This document shows, piece by piece, positions 1 to 10,232 of a DNA stretch of 64,000 bases; within the stretch, counting starts at the first letter, position 1; every line of letters begins with the position of its first letter. The stretch comes from Sphingomonadaceae bacterium (GTDB taxonomy: Bacteria; Pseudomonadota; Alphaproteobacteria; Sphingomonadales; Sphingomonadaceae). Where the stretch lies: contig JAFAZF010000014.1 in NCBI GenBank assembly GCA_019239915.1, positions 82,499 through 146,498 of the forward strand, read 5' to 3'. Under the pieces are notes generated by a model. The model worked only from the letters and a program-made list of their open reading frames with translations, made no database searches and was not told the origin of the DNA. The position numbers were made by a program, and so were the translations under genes.

Positions 1-852
1 ACCATGCCCGGCTTTGCGACCGGCACCGCGACCAAGTCCAATGCCTGGGCACTGATGAAGTCCTTGGGTATCGAGGGTGCCGAGATCGACATCCGCCCCG
101 CCGCGCGCCAGATGCTCGCCGATCTCGACCATCCCTTTGCGAAGGGCGAGCCGGTCTACGACGTGACGTTCGAGAACGTGCAGGCGGGTCTCCGCACCGA
201 CTATCTGTTCCGCCTCGCCAATCATCGCGGTGGCTTCGTCGTCGGCACGGGCGATCTTTCCGAGCTCGCGCTCGGCTGGTGCACCTACGGCGTCGGCGAT
301 CAGATGAGCCACTATGCCGCCAACGCCGGCGTGCCAAAGTCGCTGATCCAATATCTGATCCGCTGGTGCGTTGAAACGAAGCAATTCGACGGTGGCACGA
401 GCGAACTGCTCAGCGCGATCCTTGGCACGGAGATTTCCCCCGAGCTCGTCCCCGCTGACGAGACCGGCGCGATGCAGAGCACGCAGTCGCGGATCGGTCC
501 GTACGAACTGCACGACTTCTATTTGCACTATATGGTGCGGCATGGTCTCTCGCCCGCGAAGATCGCGTTCCTGGCGTGGCATGCCTGGCGCGATGCGAGC
601 GCGGGGCGTTGGCCGATCGACTTTCCGCAGGCGGCGCGCAACAGCTATGACCTCGCCACGATCAAGCGGTGGCTGGAGGCATTCCTGCGCCGCTTCTTCG
701 CCAACCAGTTCAAGCGCACCACCATCCCGAACGGGCCGAAGGTGTCGGCGGCGGCGAGCCTGTCTCCGCGCGGTGATTGGCGGATGCCGTCCGACGCCAG
801 CGCCGCCGCCTGGCTCGCGGCGCTCGATGCGATCCCCAATCGCGAAGCCTGA
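1..852 (+). CDS. nadE: NAD(+) synthase, C-terminal part (truncated by window start)
   Basis: Synthesises NAD from deamido-NAD, ATP and an ammonia donor in the cytoplasm. The reading frame is open at base 1, so only the C-terminal 283 or so residues are present. The motif [20 protein letters not shown] followed by [20 protein letters not shown] is the typical NAD-synthetase-domain segment of the long, glutamine-dependent NadE; the region after it (ISPELVP, then [21 protein letters not shown]) matches the C-terminal extension of that long type. The N-terminal glutaminase domain must lie upstream of the window. Family assignment is firm; that it is the glutamine-dependent form is inferred from this C-terminal architecture. 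Confidence 0.93.
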   Translation, partial: TMPGFATGTATKSNAWALMKSLGIEGAEIDIRPAARQMLADLDHPFAKGEPVYDVTFENVQAGLRTDYLFRLANHRGGFVVGTGDLSELALGWCTYGVGDQMSHYAANAGVPKSLIQYLIRWCVETKQFDGGTSELLSAILGTEISPELVPADETGAMQSTQSRIGPYELHDFYLHYMVRHGLSPAKIAFLAWHAWRDASAGRWPIDFPQAARNSYDLATIKRWLEAFLRRFFANQFKRTTIPNGPKVSAAASLSPRGDWRMPSDASAAAWLAALDAIPNREA

Positions 853-879
853 GACGGTCGTGTCGCTCGCGAAACCGTA

Positions 880-905
880 GGAACGTCCGCGAAAGCCTGC
901 TCGTT
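880..905 (+). promoter_or_regulatory. Putative EcfG (general stress sigma factor) promoter
   Basis: GGAAC at 880-884, a 17-base spacer, then CGTT at 902-905. This matches the GGAAC-N16 to 18-CGTT promoter used by the PhyR/EcfG general stress response of alphaproteobacteria. It lies 33 bases upstream of the start codon at 939, a usual distance. Seen: the two boxes and spacing. Inferred: sigma factor use. Confidence 0.6.
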
Positions 906-938
906 CAACACATCGGACCCTCGGATCAGGAGGTAGTG

Positions 939-1160
939 ATGGCTGTGAGCAAGAGCGCGCCGTCCGGCGCGGGTAACCGGGGTGAACCGGCCAAGGCGAC
1001 GACCGGCGCCGTCCAGGGCGGCGGCGCGGGTGCGGGCGGCGGCGGTGCCGCCGAGGACTATGATCCCGATCCGCAAGCGGGCGGTGGCGACCTCGCAATG
1101 AAGAAGGCGCAGAAGTCGCCGAACGCCTTTGGCGACGCTGCCAACGGTGGCTCGCGCTGA
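939..1160 (+). CDS. Small glycine-rich hydrophilic protein, possibly stress-induced
   Basis: A 73-residue protein of unknown function. It is rich in Gly, Ala and charged residues (a GGGAGAGGGG tract in the middle), has no signal peptide or membrane segment, and should be disordered. The ATG at 939 is chosen over the upstream in-frame ATG at 777 because a strong AGGAGGT ribosome site sits at 929-935 and the longer frame would overlap nadE. An EcfG-type promoter lies just upstream, and another small hydrophilic ORF follows 43 bases downstream, so the two may share a transcript. The coding call rests on the ribosome site and promoter, not on homology. Confidence 0.65.
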   Translation: MAVSKSAPSGAGNRGEPAKATTGAVQGGGAGAGGGGAAEDYDPDPQAGGGDLAMKKAQKSPNAFGDAANGGSR

Positions 1161-1203
1161 TCCGCAACACACCCGGAGGTCGGCCGGCGAAGGAGAGTGA
1201 TTC

Positions 1204-1434
1204 GTGATTGACCGAAACGACGCTCGCGGACGCGACGACCGCGATCTGCACGATGAGCCGCCCGCTCCTTCCCAGCAGGGCAGCGGCGGCGGTGGCATCG
1301 CGACGGAGATCGGATCGCGCGATGAGGAACGGTCCGCCCTCGGCGGGGACCCCGAACCGACGCGGGCGACCAAGCAGGACAAGCTTCAGCCGCGCATCCC
1401 GACACGCGCGGACAATGAGGGCGCGAACGGCTGA
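1204..1434 (+). CDS. Small hydrophilic hypothetical protein
   Basis: A 76-residue protein of unknown function, starting at GTG 1204 behind an AAGGAGAG ribosome site (1190-1197). It is very polar, rich in Asp, Arg, Glu, Gln and Gly, with no membrane segment or recognisable domain; likely disordered. It follows the glycine-rich ORF at 939-1160 by 43 bases on the same strand and probably belongs to the same stress-promoter transcript. It ends two bases before the convergent acylphosphatase stop. Not recognised as any family. Confidence 0.6.
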   Translation: MIDRNDARGRDDRDLHDEPPAPSQQGSGGGGIATEIGSRDEERSALGGDPEPTRATKQDKLQPRIPTRADNEGANG

Positions 1435-1436
1435 AG

Positions 1437-1712
1437 TTAGACGGTCGCGCGCAGCTCGAAGCCGTCGAGCCGCTCTGCCTCCGCCTCCTCGATGTCGACG
1501 CGCTCGACCCGCGACTTGGGCGAACCCTCGTGGCAGGCGGCGGTAAAGCGTTCGATGGCTTCCGGTTCGCCGATGGCGAGCGCTTCGACGGTGCCGTCCT
1601 CGCGGTTGCGCACCCAGCCCTTGATAGCCAGACTGCGGGCGGTGCGGACGGCCCAATCACGGAACCACACGCCCTGGACCGTGCCGTGAATGCGTAGCTT
1701 TCGCGCGATCAT
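1437..1712 (-). CDS. acyP: Acylphosphatase
   Basis: Hydrolyses the carboxyl-phosphate bond of acylphosphates in the cytoplasm. The 91-residue product is the normal family length and carries the signature [11 protein letters not shown] (residues 10-20), whose Arg18 binds phosphate, and the catalytic Asn36 in [10 protein letters not shown]. The ATG at 1712 overlaps the hisI stop by 4 bases (ATGA), so the gene is probably translationally coupled to hisI. Its physiological substrate here is unknown; pairing with hisI need not imply a role in histidine synthesis. Confidence 0.93.
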   Translation of the reverse strand: MIARKLRIHGTVQGVWFRDWAVRTARSLAIKGWVRNREDGTVEALAIGEPEAIERFTAACHEGSPKSRVERVDIEEAEAERLDGFELRATV

Positions 1713-2077
1713 GCGTCCTGCTCTACCCGTTCGAGCGCGCCATCGGCTAACCGCCGGTAGAAGCAGCTGCGCGCGCCGGTGTGGCAGGCGGGCCCTGTCG
1801 GATCGACGATCAGCCAGATCGCATCCTGATCGCAGTCGACGCGCAGCTCGCGGACCCTGAGGACGTTGCCGCTCTCTTCGCCCTTGCGCCACAGCCGCCC
1901 CCGGGAGCGCGACCAGAACACCGCCTCACCGCTCGCGATGGTCTGCTCCAGCGCCGCCGCGTTCATGTGCGCGACCATCAGCAAGGCGCCGTCGCGCGCA
2001 TCTGTCGCAATCGCGGTCACCAAGCCATTGGCGTCGTATTTGGGATCCAGCCGGAGGCACTGCTCGCGCGCATCCAA
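1709..2077 (-). CDS. hisI: Phosphoribosyl-AMP cyclohydrolase (stand-alone HisI)
   Basis: Third step of histidine synthesis: opens the purine ring of phosphoribosyl-AMP. The motifs [50 protein letters not shown] and [14 protein letters not shown] include the conserved metal-binding Asp and Cys residues. No HisE (pyrophosphohydrolase) domain follows, so this is the single-function form. The longest frame begins at a TTG at 2098, but that start has no ribosome site; the TTG at 2077 is preceded at nine bases by AAGGA (2087-2091) and gives an N-terminus ([15 protein letters not shown]) closer to the family, so it is used. Divergent from purF; 4-base overlap with acyP downstream. Confidence 0.93.
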   Translation of the reverse strand: MDAREQCLRLDPKYDANGLVTAIATDARDGALLMVAHMNAAALEQTIASGEAVFWSRSRGRLWRKGEESGNVLRVRELRVDCDQDAIWLIVDPTGPACHTGARSCFYRRLADGALERVEQDA

Positions 2078-2164
2078 TGTGACAGTTCCTTGAAACAAAG
2101 CCGTCGCAAATCGCGACGCCGGCCCCTATATGCGCGCCCGTCAGCCACCGCGACGGGATTCGCG

Positions 2165-3634
<1,470 letters not shown>

Positions 3635-3663
3635 TTCACAAAGCCTAGCAGCTTCCACAAGCA

Positions 3664-3748
3664 CCGTTCGTCCTGAGCGAAGTCGAAGGACGTACCGCAG
3701 ACGCTGCGCTGCTTGGCACGCACTTCGACTTCGCTCAGTGCGACCGGG
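3664..3748. repeat. REP-like palindromic intergenic repeat, copy 1
   Basis: Two inverted arms, CCGTTCGTCCTGAGCGAAGT (from 3664) and a matching arm ending CTTCGCTCAGTGCGACCGGG, flank a short variable loop. Near-identical arms recur at 14198-14281, and related ones at 22161-22285 and 37917-37994. Lies between purF and the SDR gene. Confidence 0.8.
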
Positions 3749-3775
3749 AGAGCATGAGCAGGATGTGAGACGATC

Positions 3776-4489
3776 ATGACTGACCGACCGTTCGAAGGCA
3801 GGCTGGCGCTCGTCACCGGCGCGAGCCGCGGCATCGGTGCCGCGACGGCGAAGGCGCTGGCCGCTAAGGGGGCGCACGTCGTTCTCGTCGCGCGCACCGC
3901 CGGAGGGCTTGAGGAGGTCGAGGAGGCGATCCATGGCGCCGGCGGATCGGCGACGATCGCGCCGCTCGACCTCACCGAGAGCGACAGCATCGCCAGGCTG
4001 GCAAGCGCGATCGGCGGCCGCTGGCAGGCGCTCGACATGCTCGTGCTGAACGCGGCCGCGCTCGGCACGCTGACGCCCGTGCCGATGGTCGACCAGAAGG
4101 AATTCGGCCGGGTCATCACGCTCAACCTGCTGGCGACGCAGGCGCTGATCGCCGGCTTCGACGCGATGCTGCGCAAGAGCGCGGCGGCGCGCGTCATCGG
4201 GCTCACCACTTCGGTGGCGACGCGGCCGCGCGCCTACTGGGGCGTCTATGGCGCAACCAAGGCGGCGATGGAGAGCCTGCTCCTCAGCTATGGTGAGGAG
4301 GTGAAGGATATCAGCGCGATCCGCGTCGCGCTCGTCAATCCAGGCGCGACCGCCACCAAGATGCGCGCGCTCGCCTACCCCGGCGAGGATCAGGCGACGC
4401 TGAAGTCACCCGACGTTGTCGGAGCGGCGCTCGCGGCGCTCGTGGAGCGCGATTTCGAGAACGGCTTCCGCCTCAAGGTGGAAGCCTGA
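3776..4489 (+). CDS. SDR-family NAD(P)-dependent oxidoreductase
   Basis: A 237-residue classical short-chain dehydrogenase/reductase, cytoplasmic. It has the nucleotide-binding TGASRGIG (residues 14-21), LDMLVLNAA after strand 4, catalytic Ser146, and the YGATK active site (Tyr158, Lys162). The substrate cannot be told from sequence; similar genes are often annotated as YciK-like oxidoreductases. It starts 28 bases after a REP-like repeat and is convergent with the small secreted protein gene at 4500-4988. Confidence 0.9.
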   Translation: MTDRPFEGRLALVTGASRGIGAATAKALAAKGAHVVLVARTAGGLEEVEEAIHGAGGSATIAPLDLTESDSIARLASAIGGRWQALDMLVLNAAALGTLTPVPMVDQKEFGRVITLNLLATQALIAGFDAMLRKSAAARVIGLTTSVATRPRAYWGVYGATKAAMESLLLSYGEEVKDISAIRVALVNPGATATKMRALAYPGEDQATLKSPDVVGAALAALVERDFENGFRLKVEA

Positions 4490-4499
4490 TCCCTTCCGG

Positions 4500-4988
4500 C
4501 TACCTGCTCTTGGCGGGCGCTGCCGGCGCCGGAGCGGCACCCTGCGGTGCCGGATTGCGGCGCACGCCGAACACGAGCAGCTTCGCGTAGAGCAGCTGAT
4601 CGGCGGCGGGCAGGCTGTGCAGCGTCGTCAACTGATGCTGGAACGATTGGTCGCGCAGCCGGGTGACGCGGGTCTGCTGATTGCGCAGCTGCGTCTCGAA
4701 ATTCGCCTCGTTGAACGGCGCCGCCTGGATCGCGCCCACGATCGCGGCGTTGCCGGCACGAATGTCCGGCGCCGCCGCCTGAGCGGTCGCGGCGTCGTCA
4801 TTGCCGGACTTCATCAGGATCGTGATCCCGGCAGGCGAGAAGCCGAGCTGCTGCAGGATCGCCTGCTGCTGTGCCGGGGTCGGCGGCGCCGGCCGTGCGG
4901 GCGCGGCGGCAGCGGCGGCCGCCGGAGCGGTCGCGGTCGTCGCCGGCGCGGCGGCGGTCATTGCGAGAAGCGCGAGGGCTGGAATCAT
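4500..4988 (-). CDS. Ala/Pro-rich exported protein overlapping korB
   Basis: A 162-residue protein of unknown function. Residues 1-14 form a short hydrophobic export-like start (MIPALALLAMTAAAPA), then a long Ala/Pro-rich linker to about residue 40, then a mostly helical segment (QQQAILQQLGFSPAGI, then a Gln/Arg-rich helix around LRNQQTRVTRLRDQSFQ) and an Ala/Pro-rich tail. The layout faintly recalls periplasmic Spy/CpxP-like helical proteins, but no diagnostic motif is present. Its ATG overlaps the korB stop by 4 bases, so it is translated from the kor message. Why a putative periplasmic protein should be coupled to a ferredoxin oxidoreductase is not clear. Confidence 0.7.
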   Translation of the reverse strand: MIPALALLAMTAAAPATTATAPAAAAAAAPARPAPPTPAQQQAILQQLGFSPAGITILMKSGNDDAATAQAAAPDIRAGNAAIVGAIQAAPFNEANFETQLRNQQTRVTRLRDQSFQHQLTTLHSLPAADQLLYAKLLVFGVRRNPAPQGAAPAPAAPAKSR

Positions 4989-6016
4989 ATGATGTGCGGC
5001 TCCTTCTCCACCTGCCAGGTCTGTCCTTCCGAGATCAGCGCCTGGAGGTCGGCTTTCTTTCCTTTGGACGCCGTGAGGTTCTGCTCGACGACGGCGCTTT
5101 CGAAGGTCGGCGCCGGCGCGTTGAAGATCACGCCGAGCGCGACGGGATAGGCGCCGAACGGCATCTCGACAAGCAGATGCGCGAGCGCCCGCTTGGTCTC
5201 GTCATGGACGATCACGCCCGCCGCCTGCCACTCGCCGCCGACGACCTCAACCACTTTCAGCCCGAAGGTCTCCTGATCGAAAGCGAGGCCCTTGGCGCCA
5301 CCGGCATAGAGCAGCGGCTTGCCATGCTCGACCCAGAGCTGGTTCTCGGCCGCGCCCTTCTTCTCGGTGAATGGCGCGAACACGTCGTCATTGTAGACGA
5401 TGCAGTTCTGGAAGATCTCGACGAAGCTCGCGCCCTTGTGCGCGTGCGCCGCCTTGAGCACCGTAGGCAGGTTCTTGTGGACGTCGATGCCGCGGCCGAT
5501 GAAGCGCGCGCCGGCGCCGAGCGCGAAGGCGCAGGGGTTGGCCGGCCGATCGACCGAACCGAACGGCGTCGACGGCGAGCGTGTGCCGACGCGGCTGGTC
5601 GGAGAATATTGTCCCTTGGTGAGGCCGTAGATCTCGTTGTTGAATAGCAGCACCTGGCAATCGAGGTTGCGGCGCAGCAGGTGCATCGTGTGGTTGCCGC
5701 CGATCGAGAGCGCATCGCCGTCGCCGGTGATGATCCAGACGTCGAGATCGGGATTGGCGAGCTTGACCCCGGTCGCCACCGCCGGCGCGCGGCCGTGGAT
5801 CGTGTGGAAGCCGTAGGTCTCCATATAATAAGGGAAACGGCTCGAGCAGCCGATGCCCGAGACGAATACGGTGTTCTCGGGCTTCACGCCGAGTTCGGGC
5901 ATCGTGCGCTGCACCGCCTTCAGGATCGCATAGTCGCCGCAGCCCGGGCACCAGCGGACCTCCTGATCGGTCTCCCAGTCCTTGGGCGCGGTCTTGATGG
6001 GGGTCATGTCGTTCAT
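4985..6016 (-). CDS. korB: 2-oxoacid:ferredoxin oxidoreductase, beta subunit
   Basis: Thiamine-diphosphate subunit of a CoA-dependent 2-oxoacid (probably 2-oxoglutarate) oxidoreductase that passes electrons to ferredoxin. The 343-residue product has CPGCGDY (23-29), SGIGCSSRFPYY, and the TPP/Mg motif GDGDALSIGGN (98-108) followed by NNEIYGLTKGQ. It is downstream of korA with a 107-base gap and shares its stop with the start of the Ala/Pro-rich ORF. 2-oxoglutarate as substrate is inferred from the two-subunit KorAB organisation common in aerobic bacteria; pyruvate or branched-chain oxoacids cannot be excluded. No ferredoxin-like delta subunit is encoded next to it. Confidence 0.93.
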   Translation of the reverse strand: MNDMTPIKTAPKDWETDQEVRWCPGCGDYAILKAVQRTMPELGVKPENTVFVSGIGCSSRFPYYMETYGFHTIHGRAPAVATGVKLANPDLDVWIITGDGDALSIGGNHTMHLLRRNLDCQVLLFNNEIYGLTKGQYSPTSRVGTRSPSTPFGSVDRPANPCAFALGAGARFIGRGIDVHKNLPTVLKAAHAHKGASFVEIFQNCIVYNDDVFAPFTEKKGAAENQLWVEHGKPLLYAGGAKGLAFDQETFGLKVVEVVGGEWQAAGVIVHDETKRALAHLLVEMPFGAYPVALGVIFNAPAPTFESAVVEQNLTASKGKKADLQALISEGQTWQVEKEPHII

Positions 6017-6123
6017 GCGATCACTTCCGAAGGTGACAATGGTAGCGCGACGTCGCGCGATAACTCAGGCGGGCCGTGCCGAATGGACGACGAACCCCGC
6101 CGTTGGCTGAGACCCTCCGCCGC

Positions 6124-8112
6124 TCATGCCGATTGCGGCGAGACATGGCCCGCATGACCGGCGTTGCGGCCCGGATCGAGGCCCGACTGCGGCTCGGGCA
6201 GCTGCGTGTCGTCCGCAGGCACCGCACCGCCGCCACGGCCGGCCAGCGCGGCATCGATCGCGGCCTCGATCTCCGCGATGCGGAACGGTTGGCCCGACAC
6301 CTTGTTCAGCGGCTTCGCATCGACGAGCAGCTCGTCGCGCAGCACCGTCTTGAGCTGGCCGGTGTTCATCTCGGGCACGAGGATATGCTCGAAGCCCTTG
6401 AGTAGGACAGCGAGATTCTTCGGCAGCGGCCAGATATGGCGGATATGGACGTGGGAGACGTCCCTGCCCTTCGCCCGCGCACGGCGCACCGCCTGGTGGA
6501 TCGGCCCGAAGGTCGAACCCCAGCCGACCACGACGAGCTTGCCCGACGTCTCGCCAAGCGTGACCTCCTGATCGGGGATATGGTTCGCGATCCCGTCGAC
6601 CTTCGCCTTGCGCGCGTCGGTCATCGCCTGGTGGTTGGCGGGGGCATAGTCGATGTTGCCGGTGCCCTGCTGCTTCTCGATGCCGCCGATGCGGTGGAGC
6701 AACCCGGGCGTGCCGGGCTTCACCCATGGCCGCGCGCCCTTGGCGTCGCGCGCATAAGGCAGGAAGCCACTCTCGGGCTTCTCCTCCAGGAACTGCACCG
6801 GGAACGGCTCGAAGGTCGAAACGTCGGGCACCTTCCAGGGCTCGGCGGCATTGGCGATATAGCCGTCGGTGAGCAGCATCACCGGCGTCATGAACTGGGT
6901 CGCCAGCCGGATCGCCTCGATCGCGCATTCGAACGCGTCTGCCGGCGAGCGCGCGGAGACCACCGGCAGCGGGGCATCGCCGTTGCGGCCATAGACCGCC
7001 TGGTAGAGATCGGACTGCTCGGTCTTGGTCGGCAGGCCGGTCGAAGGGCCGCCGCGCTGCGAGTTGACGATGACCAGCGGCAGCTCGGTCATGATCGCGA
7101 GGCCGATCGCCTCGCCCTTGAGCGCGATCCCGGGCCCCGACGACGAGGTGACGCCGAGCTTGCCGGCGTAGGAGGCGCCGATCGCGCTCGCGACCGCGGC
7201 GATCTCGTCCTCCGCCTGGAAGGTCGTCACGCCGAACTGCTTGAGCCGCGAGAGATGATGCAGGATCGCCGAGGCCGGCGTGATCGGATAGCCGCCGAAG
7301 AACATGTCGACGCCGGCAAGCTGCGCGCCGGCGACGAGGCCCATCGAGATCGATTCCGCGCCGGTCACGGTGCGGTAGAGGCCGGGTTCGGCGGGCGCGG
7401 GGCTGAGCGAATGCTGGCGGATCGAGGTGCCGAGCTCAGCGGTCTCGCCATAGGCGTGGCCCGCGTTGAGCGCGGCGATGTTGGCTTCGGCGAGCTCGGG
7501 CGCCTTGGCGAACTTGGCCTTCAGCCAGTCGACGATCGCGTCGCGCGGCCGGTCGAACATCCAGAGCGCGAGCCCCAGCGTCCACATGTTCTTGCAGCGC
7601 AGCGCCTCCTTGTTGCCGAGCCCGAACGGCTTCACGGCATCGAGGGTGAGCTGCGAGATGTTGAAGGCGAGCGTCTGCCACTTGGCGAGGCTGCCGTCGG
7701 TGAGCGGCGAGACCTCGTAGCCGGCCTTGGCGAGGTTGCGCGGGCCGAACTCGCCTTCGTCGGCGATGATCAGGCCGCCGGGCTTGAGCGCCGGCGCGTT
7801 GGTCTTGAGCGCGGCCGGGTTCATCGCGATCAGCACGTCGGGCGCGTCGCCGGCGGTCTCGACCGCGGTCGAGCCGAAGTTGATTTGGAAGGCGGAAACG
7901 CCAAACAGCGTGCCCTGCGGCGCGCGGATCTCGGCGGGAAAGTCCGGAAAGGTGGCGAGATCGTTGCCGGCGAGCGCCGTCGCCAGCGTGAACTGGCCGC
8001 CGGTAAGCTGCATGCCGTCGCCCGAATCTCCGGCGAAGCGCACCACGATCGCCTCGGGCACGGGCTCCGCCGAGGCTTCCTGAGGCGTAAGTTCATGAAC
8101 GGCAGTCGCCAT
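6124..8112 (-). CDS. korA: 2-oxoacid:ferredoxin oxidoreductase, fused gamma-alpha subunit
   Basis: Partner of KorB; binds the pyrimidine ring side of TPP and CoA. The 662-residue product joins a gamma-like domain (about 20-200, with VVRFAGDSGDGMQLTGG) to an alpha domain (from about 250, with GGYPITPASAI, AEDEIAAVASAIGASYAG, TSSSGPGIALKGEAIG and NSQRGGPSTGLPT). This fused gamma-alpha form is typical of aerobic KorA. Start ATG 8112 gives a short Ala/Glu-rich lead before the gamma domain. Transcribed with korB; a histone-deacetylase-like gene lies 55 bases upstream on the same strand. Confidence 0.94.
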   Translation of the reverse strand: MATAVHELTPQEASAEPVPEAIVVRFAGDSGDGMQLTGGQFTLATALAGNDLATFPDFPAEIRAPQGTLFGVSAFQINFGSTAVETAGDAPDVLIAMNPAALKTNAPALKPGGLIIADEGEFGPRNLAKAGYEVSPLTDGSLAKWQTLAFNISQLTLDAVKPFGLGNKEALRCKNMWTLGLALWMFDRPRDAIVDWLKAKFAKAPELAEANIAALNAGHAYGETAELGTSIRQHSLSPAPAEPGLYRTVTGAESISMGLVAGAQLAGVDMFFGGYPITPASAILHHLSRLKQFGVTTFQAEDEIAAVASAIGASYAGKLGVTSSSGPGIALKGEAIGLAIMTELPLVIVNSQRGGPSTGLPTKTEQSDLYQAVYGRNGDAPLPVVSARSPADAFECAIEAIRLATQFMTPVMLLTDGYIANAAEPWKVPDVSTFEPFPVQFLEEKPESGFLPYARDAKGARPWVKPGTPGLLHRIGGIEKQQGTGNIDYAPANHQAMTDARKAKVDGIANHIPDQEVTLGETSGKLVVVGWGSTFGPIHQAVRRARAKGRDVSHVHIRHIWPLPKNLAVLLKGFEHILVPEMNTGQLKTVLRDELLVDAKPLNKVSGQPFRIAEIEAAIDAALAGRGGGAVPADDTQLPEPQSGLDPGRNAGHAGHVSPQSA

Positions 8113-8167
8113 CGCGAAGCGAGACCTTCTTCCGAATGCGGGATGGCGGGCTTCTAGGCGCGGATGG

Positions 8168-9124
8168 CTAGCGGCTCAAAGAAGAAAAAATCGCGGGCCG
8201 CCGATCCTGCCTTGCCTCGGCATGGGCGGAGGCGAGTGTGACGATCGTCGCGGCGTGGCGGCGCGCGACCGCCATGCGGTCCTCGCCCCGATCGCTGCCG
8301 TAGCCGCCGCCGAGCGTGCTCGCGAGCGGGATGCCGCGCGCGGCGGCCTCGCGCATCACGAAGCGGTCGCGCGCCGCCAGCCCGGCGTCGCTGAGCGCGA
8401 GGCGGCCGAGGCGATCGTCGCGGTGGGGATCGACGCCGGCCTGGTAGAGAACGAGGTCGGGCGCGAAGCGATCGAGGATCGGCGGCAGCGCGCCGGCGAG
8501 GATCGCGAGATAGCCGTCGTCGCCGAGGCCGTCGGCGAGCGGCACGTCGTGCGACGAGCGCGCCTTGCGTGCCGGGAAATTCTTCTCGGCGTGCATCGAG
8601 AAGGTGAAGATGCCTTCGCGGCCGGCGGTGAGCGCAGCGGTGCCGTCGCCCTGGTGGACGTCGAGGTCGACGATCAGGATGCGGCGCGCGTCGCCTTCGG
8701 CGATCAGCCGGTGGGCGGCGACGGCGAGATCGTTGAACACGCAATAGCCCGCACCGGTATCGGCGAGCGCATGATGGCTGCCGCCCGCGCTGTTCGCCGC
8801 GAAGCCGCTCGCGAGCGCGAGCCTGGCGGCGAGCCAGGTGCCGCCCGGCGACAGCTGCGCGCGCGCCGACACCCGCGCGGTGATCGGGAAGCCGATGCGC
8901 CGTTCCTTCGCCTTCGGCACCGTGCAGCCGAGCACCTCCTCGACATAAGCCGGATCGTGTACCGCCTCGAGCCAACGGCGCGGCATCAACGCCGGCTCGT
9001 GTATGCGGAATGCTGCGCCCGTTTCGCGCAGCGCGGCCATGACGAGGCCGTATTTGTCGAAGCGGAACCGGCTGCCCGGCGCGGCCGGCGAGACGTAGCC
9101 GGGATGGTGGACGAGATCGAACAT
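8168..9124 (-). CDS. Histone deacetylase-family (AcuC/acetylpolyamine amidohydrolase-like) protein
   Basis: A zinc-dependent deacetylase-fold enzyme, about 318 residues, cytoplasmic. It shows the paired active-site histidines in [21 protein letters not shown], the zinc ligands Asp and His in [13 protein letters not shown], a third ligand Asp in [14 protein letters not shown], and the C-terminal GGGYG loop. Bacterial members deacetylate small amides, polyamines or proteins; the substrate cannot be deduced. The ATG at 9124 ([10 protein letters not shown]) begins right at the first strand of the fold and is preferred to the TTG at 9136; neither has a clear ribosome site. Upstream of and same-strand with korA; divergent from the esterase gene at 9225. 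Confidence 0.9.
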   Translation of the reverse strand: MFDLVHHPGYVSPAAPGSRFRFDKYGLVMAALRETGAAFRIHEPALMPRRWLEAVHDPAYVEEVLGCTVPKAKERRIGFPITARVSARAQLSPGGTWLAARLALASGFAANSAGGSHHALADTGAGYCVFNDLAVAAHRLIAEGDARRILIVDLDVHQGDGTAALTAGREGIFTFSMHAEKNFPARKARSSHDVPLADGLGDDGYLAILAGALPPILDRFAPDLVLYQAGVDPHRDDRLGRLALSDAGLAARDRFVMREAAARGIPLASTLGGGYGSDRGEDRMAVARRHAATIVTLASAHAEARQDRRPAIFSSLSR

Positions 9125-9224
9125 CGCTGCGCCCAATGTGATGGCTGCCGAAGCGCTTGCAAGTTGCGGATGGCAGGCCTCGACGCAGCGGCTATAGCCA
9201 CCCGCCGAAGCAGGAGAGTCTCGC

Positions 9225-10232
9225 GTGCCCGACGAAGATCATGTGCGGCCGGACGTCAGACAGTTTCTCGACTATATCAACGCGTTGCCGGGGCCGCCCG
9301 TGCACGAGCTCGGCGCGGCGGCATGGCGCGCGCAGATCCGGGCGACGCGCGACCTCAGCGATCTCGATGCCGGGCCGCTCGCCGTCCGCCGCGACCTGAC
9401 GATCGAGGGCGCGGAAGGCCACGCCATCGGGCTGCGGCTCTATGATGCGCGCGAGCAGCGCCTGCCCGGGCCGATCCTGGTCTACTATCATGGCGGCGGC
9501 TTCGTCGTCGGCGATCTGGAGTCGCACGATCCGGTCTGCGCCGAGATCGCGCGCGGGCTCGACATCCCCGTCGTCGCGGTGGACTACCGGCTCGCGCCCG
9601 AACATCCCTGGCCGGCCGCGCCCGACGATGCCGAGGCCGCGGCGCGCTGGATCGCGGAGAATGGCGCCATGCTGGGTCGCGCCGCGACCGGACTCGTGCT
9701 CGCCGGCGACAGCGCCGGCGGCATGCTCTCGGTGGTCACCGCGCTTGCGCTCCGCGATGCGCCGGCGGCGCTGCCCCTGCTCGCGACATGGCTGATCTAT
9801 CCGGGCACCGACATGGTGACCCGCTACTCCTCCTACGATCGCTTCGGCGCCGGCTATCTGCTCACCCGCCAGTCGATGCGCTGGTTCGGCGAGGCCTATG
9901 CGCCGGACCTCGAGCATTGGCGCGGATCGCCGATGCTGAAGGACCTCGCCGGCTTTCCTCCGACACTCGTCAGCACCGCGAGCCTCGATCCGCTGCGCGA
10001 TCAGGGCCGCGCCTTCGCCGCCGCGCTGATCCAGGCAGGAACCGCGACGATCTTTCGCGAGGCCAAGGGGATCATCCACGGCTATCTCAACATGCGCCGC
10101 GCGATCCCTTCTGCCCAGGGCGACCTGCTCGGCGATCTGGCGGCGCTCAAGCCGCTGATCGTCGCCGCCGAGGCCGACGCGGTAATGGCCCAGGCGGCGC
10201 GCCTCGACATCGGCGTGCAAGAGCCGGCATGA
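9225..10232 (+). CDS. Alpha/beta hydrolase of the hormone-sensitive-lipase (HSL) type
   Basis: A 335-residue carboxylesterase-like enzyme. The oxyanion motif HGGGF is at residues 90-94 and the nucleophile elbow GDSAGG at 161-166 (Ser163); SLDPLRDQG and IHGYLNM supply the expected catalytic Asp and His. No signal peptide, so cytoplasmic. Starts with GTG 9225 behind a GCAGGAGAG ribosome site. Overlaps the rppH start by 4 bases, so the two are co-translated. Natural substrate unknown; HSL-type enzymes prefer short-chain esters. Confidence 0.92.
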   Translation: MPDEDHVRPDVRQFLDYINALPGPPVHELGAAAWRAQIRATRDLSDLDAGPLAVRRDLTIEGAEGHAIGLRLYDAREQRLPGPILVYYHGGGFVVGDLESHDPVCAEIARGLDIPVVAVDYRLAPEHPWPAAPDDAEAAARWIAENGAMLGRAATGLVLAGDSAGGMLSVVTALALRDAPAALPLLATWLIYPGTDMVTRYSSYDRFGAGYLLTRQSMRWFGEAYAPDLEHWRGSPMLKDLAGFPPTLVSTASLDPLRDQGRAFAAALIQAGTATIFREAKGIIHGYLNMRRAIPSAQGDLLGDLAALKPLIVAAEADAVMAQAARLDIGVQEPA

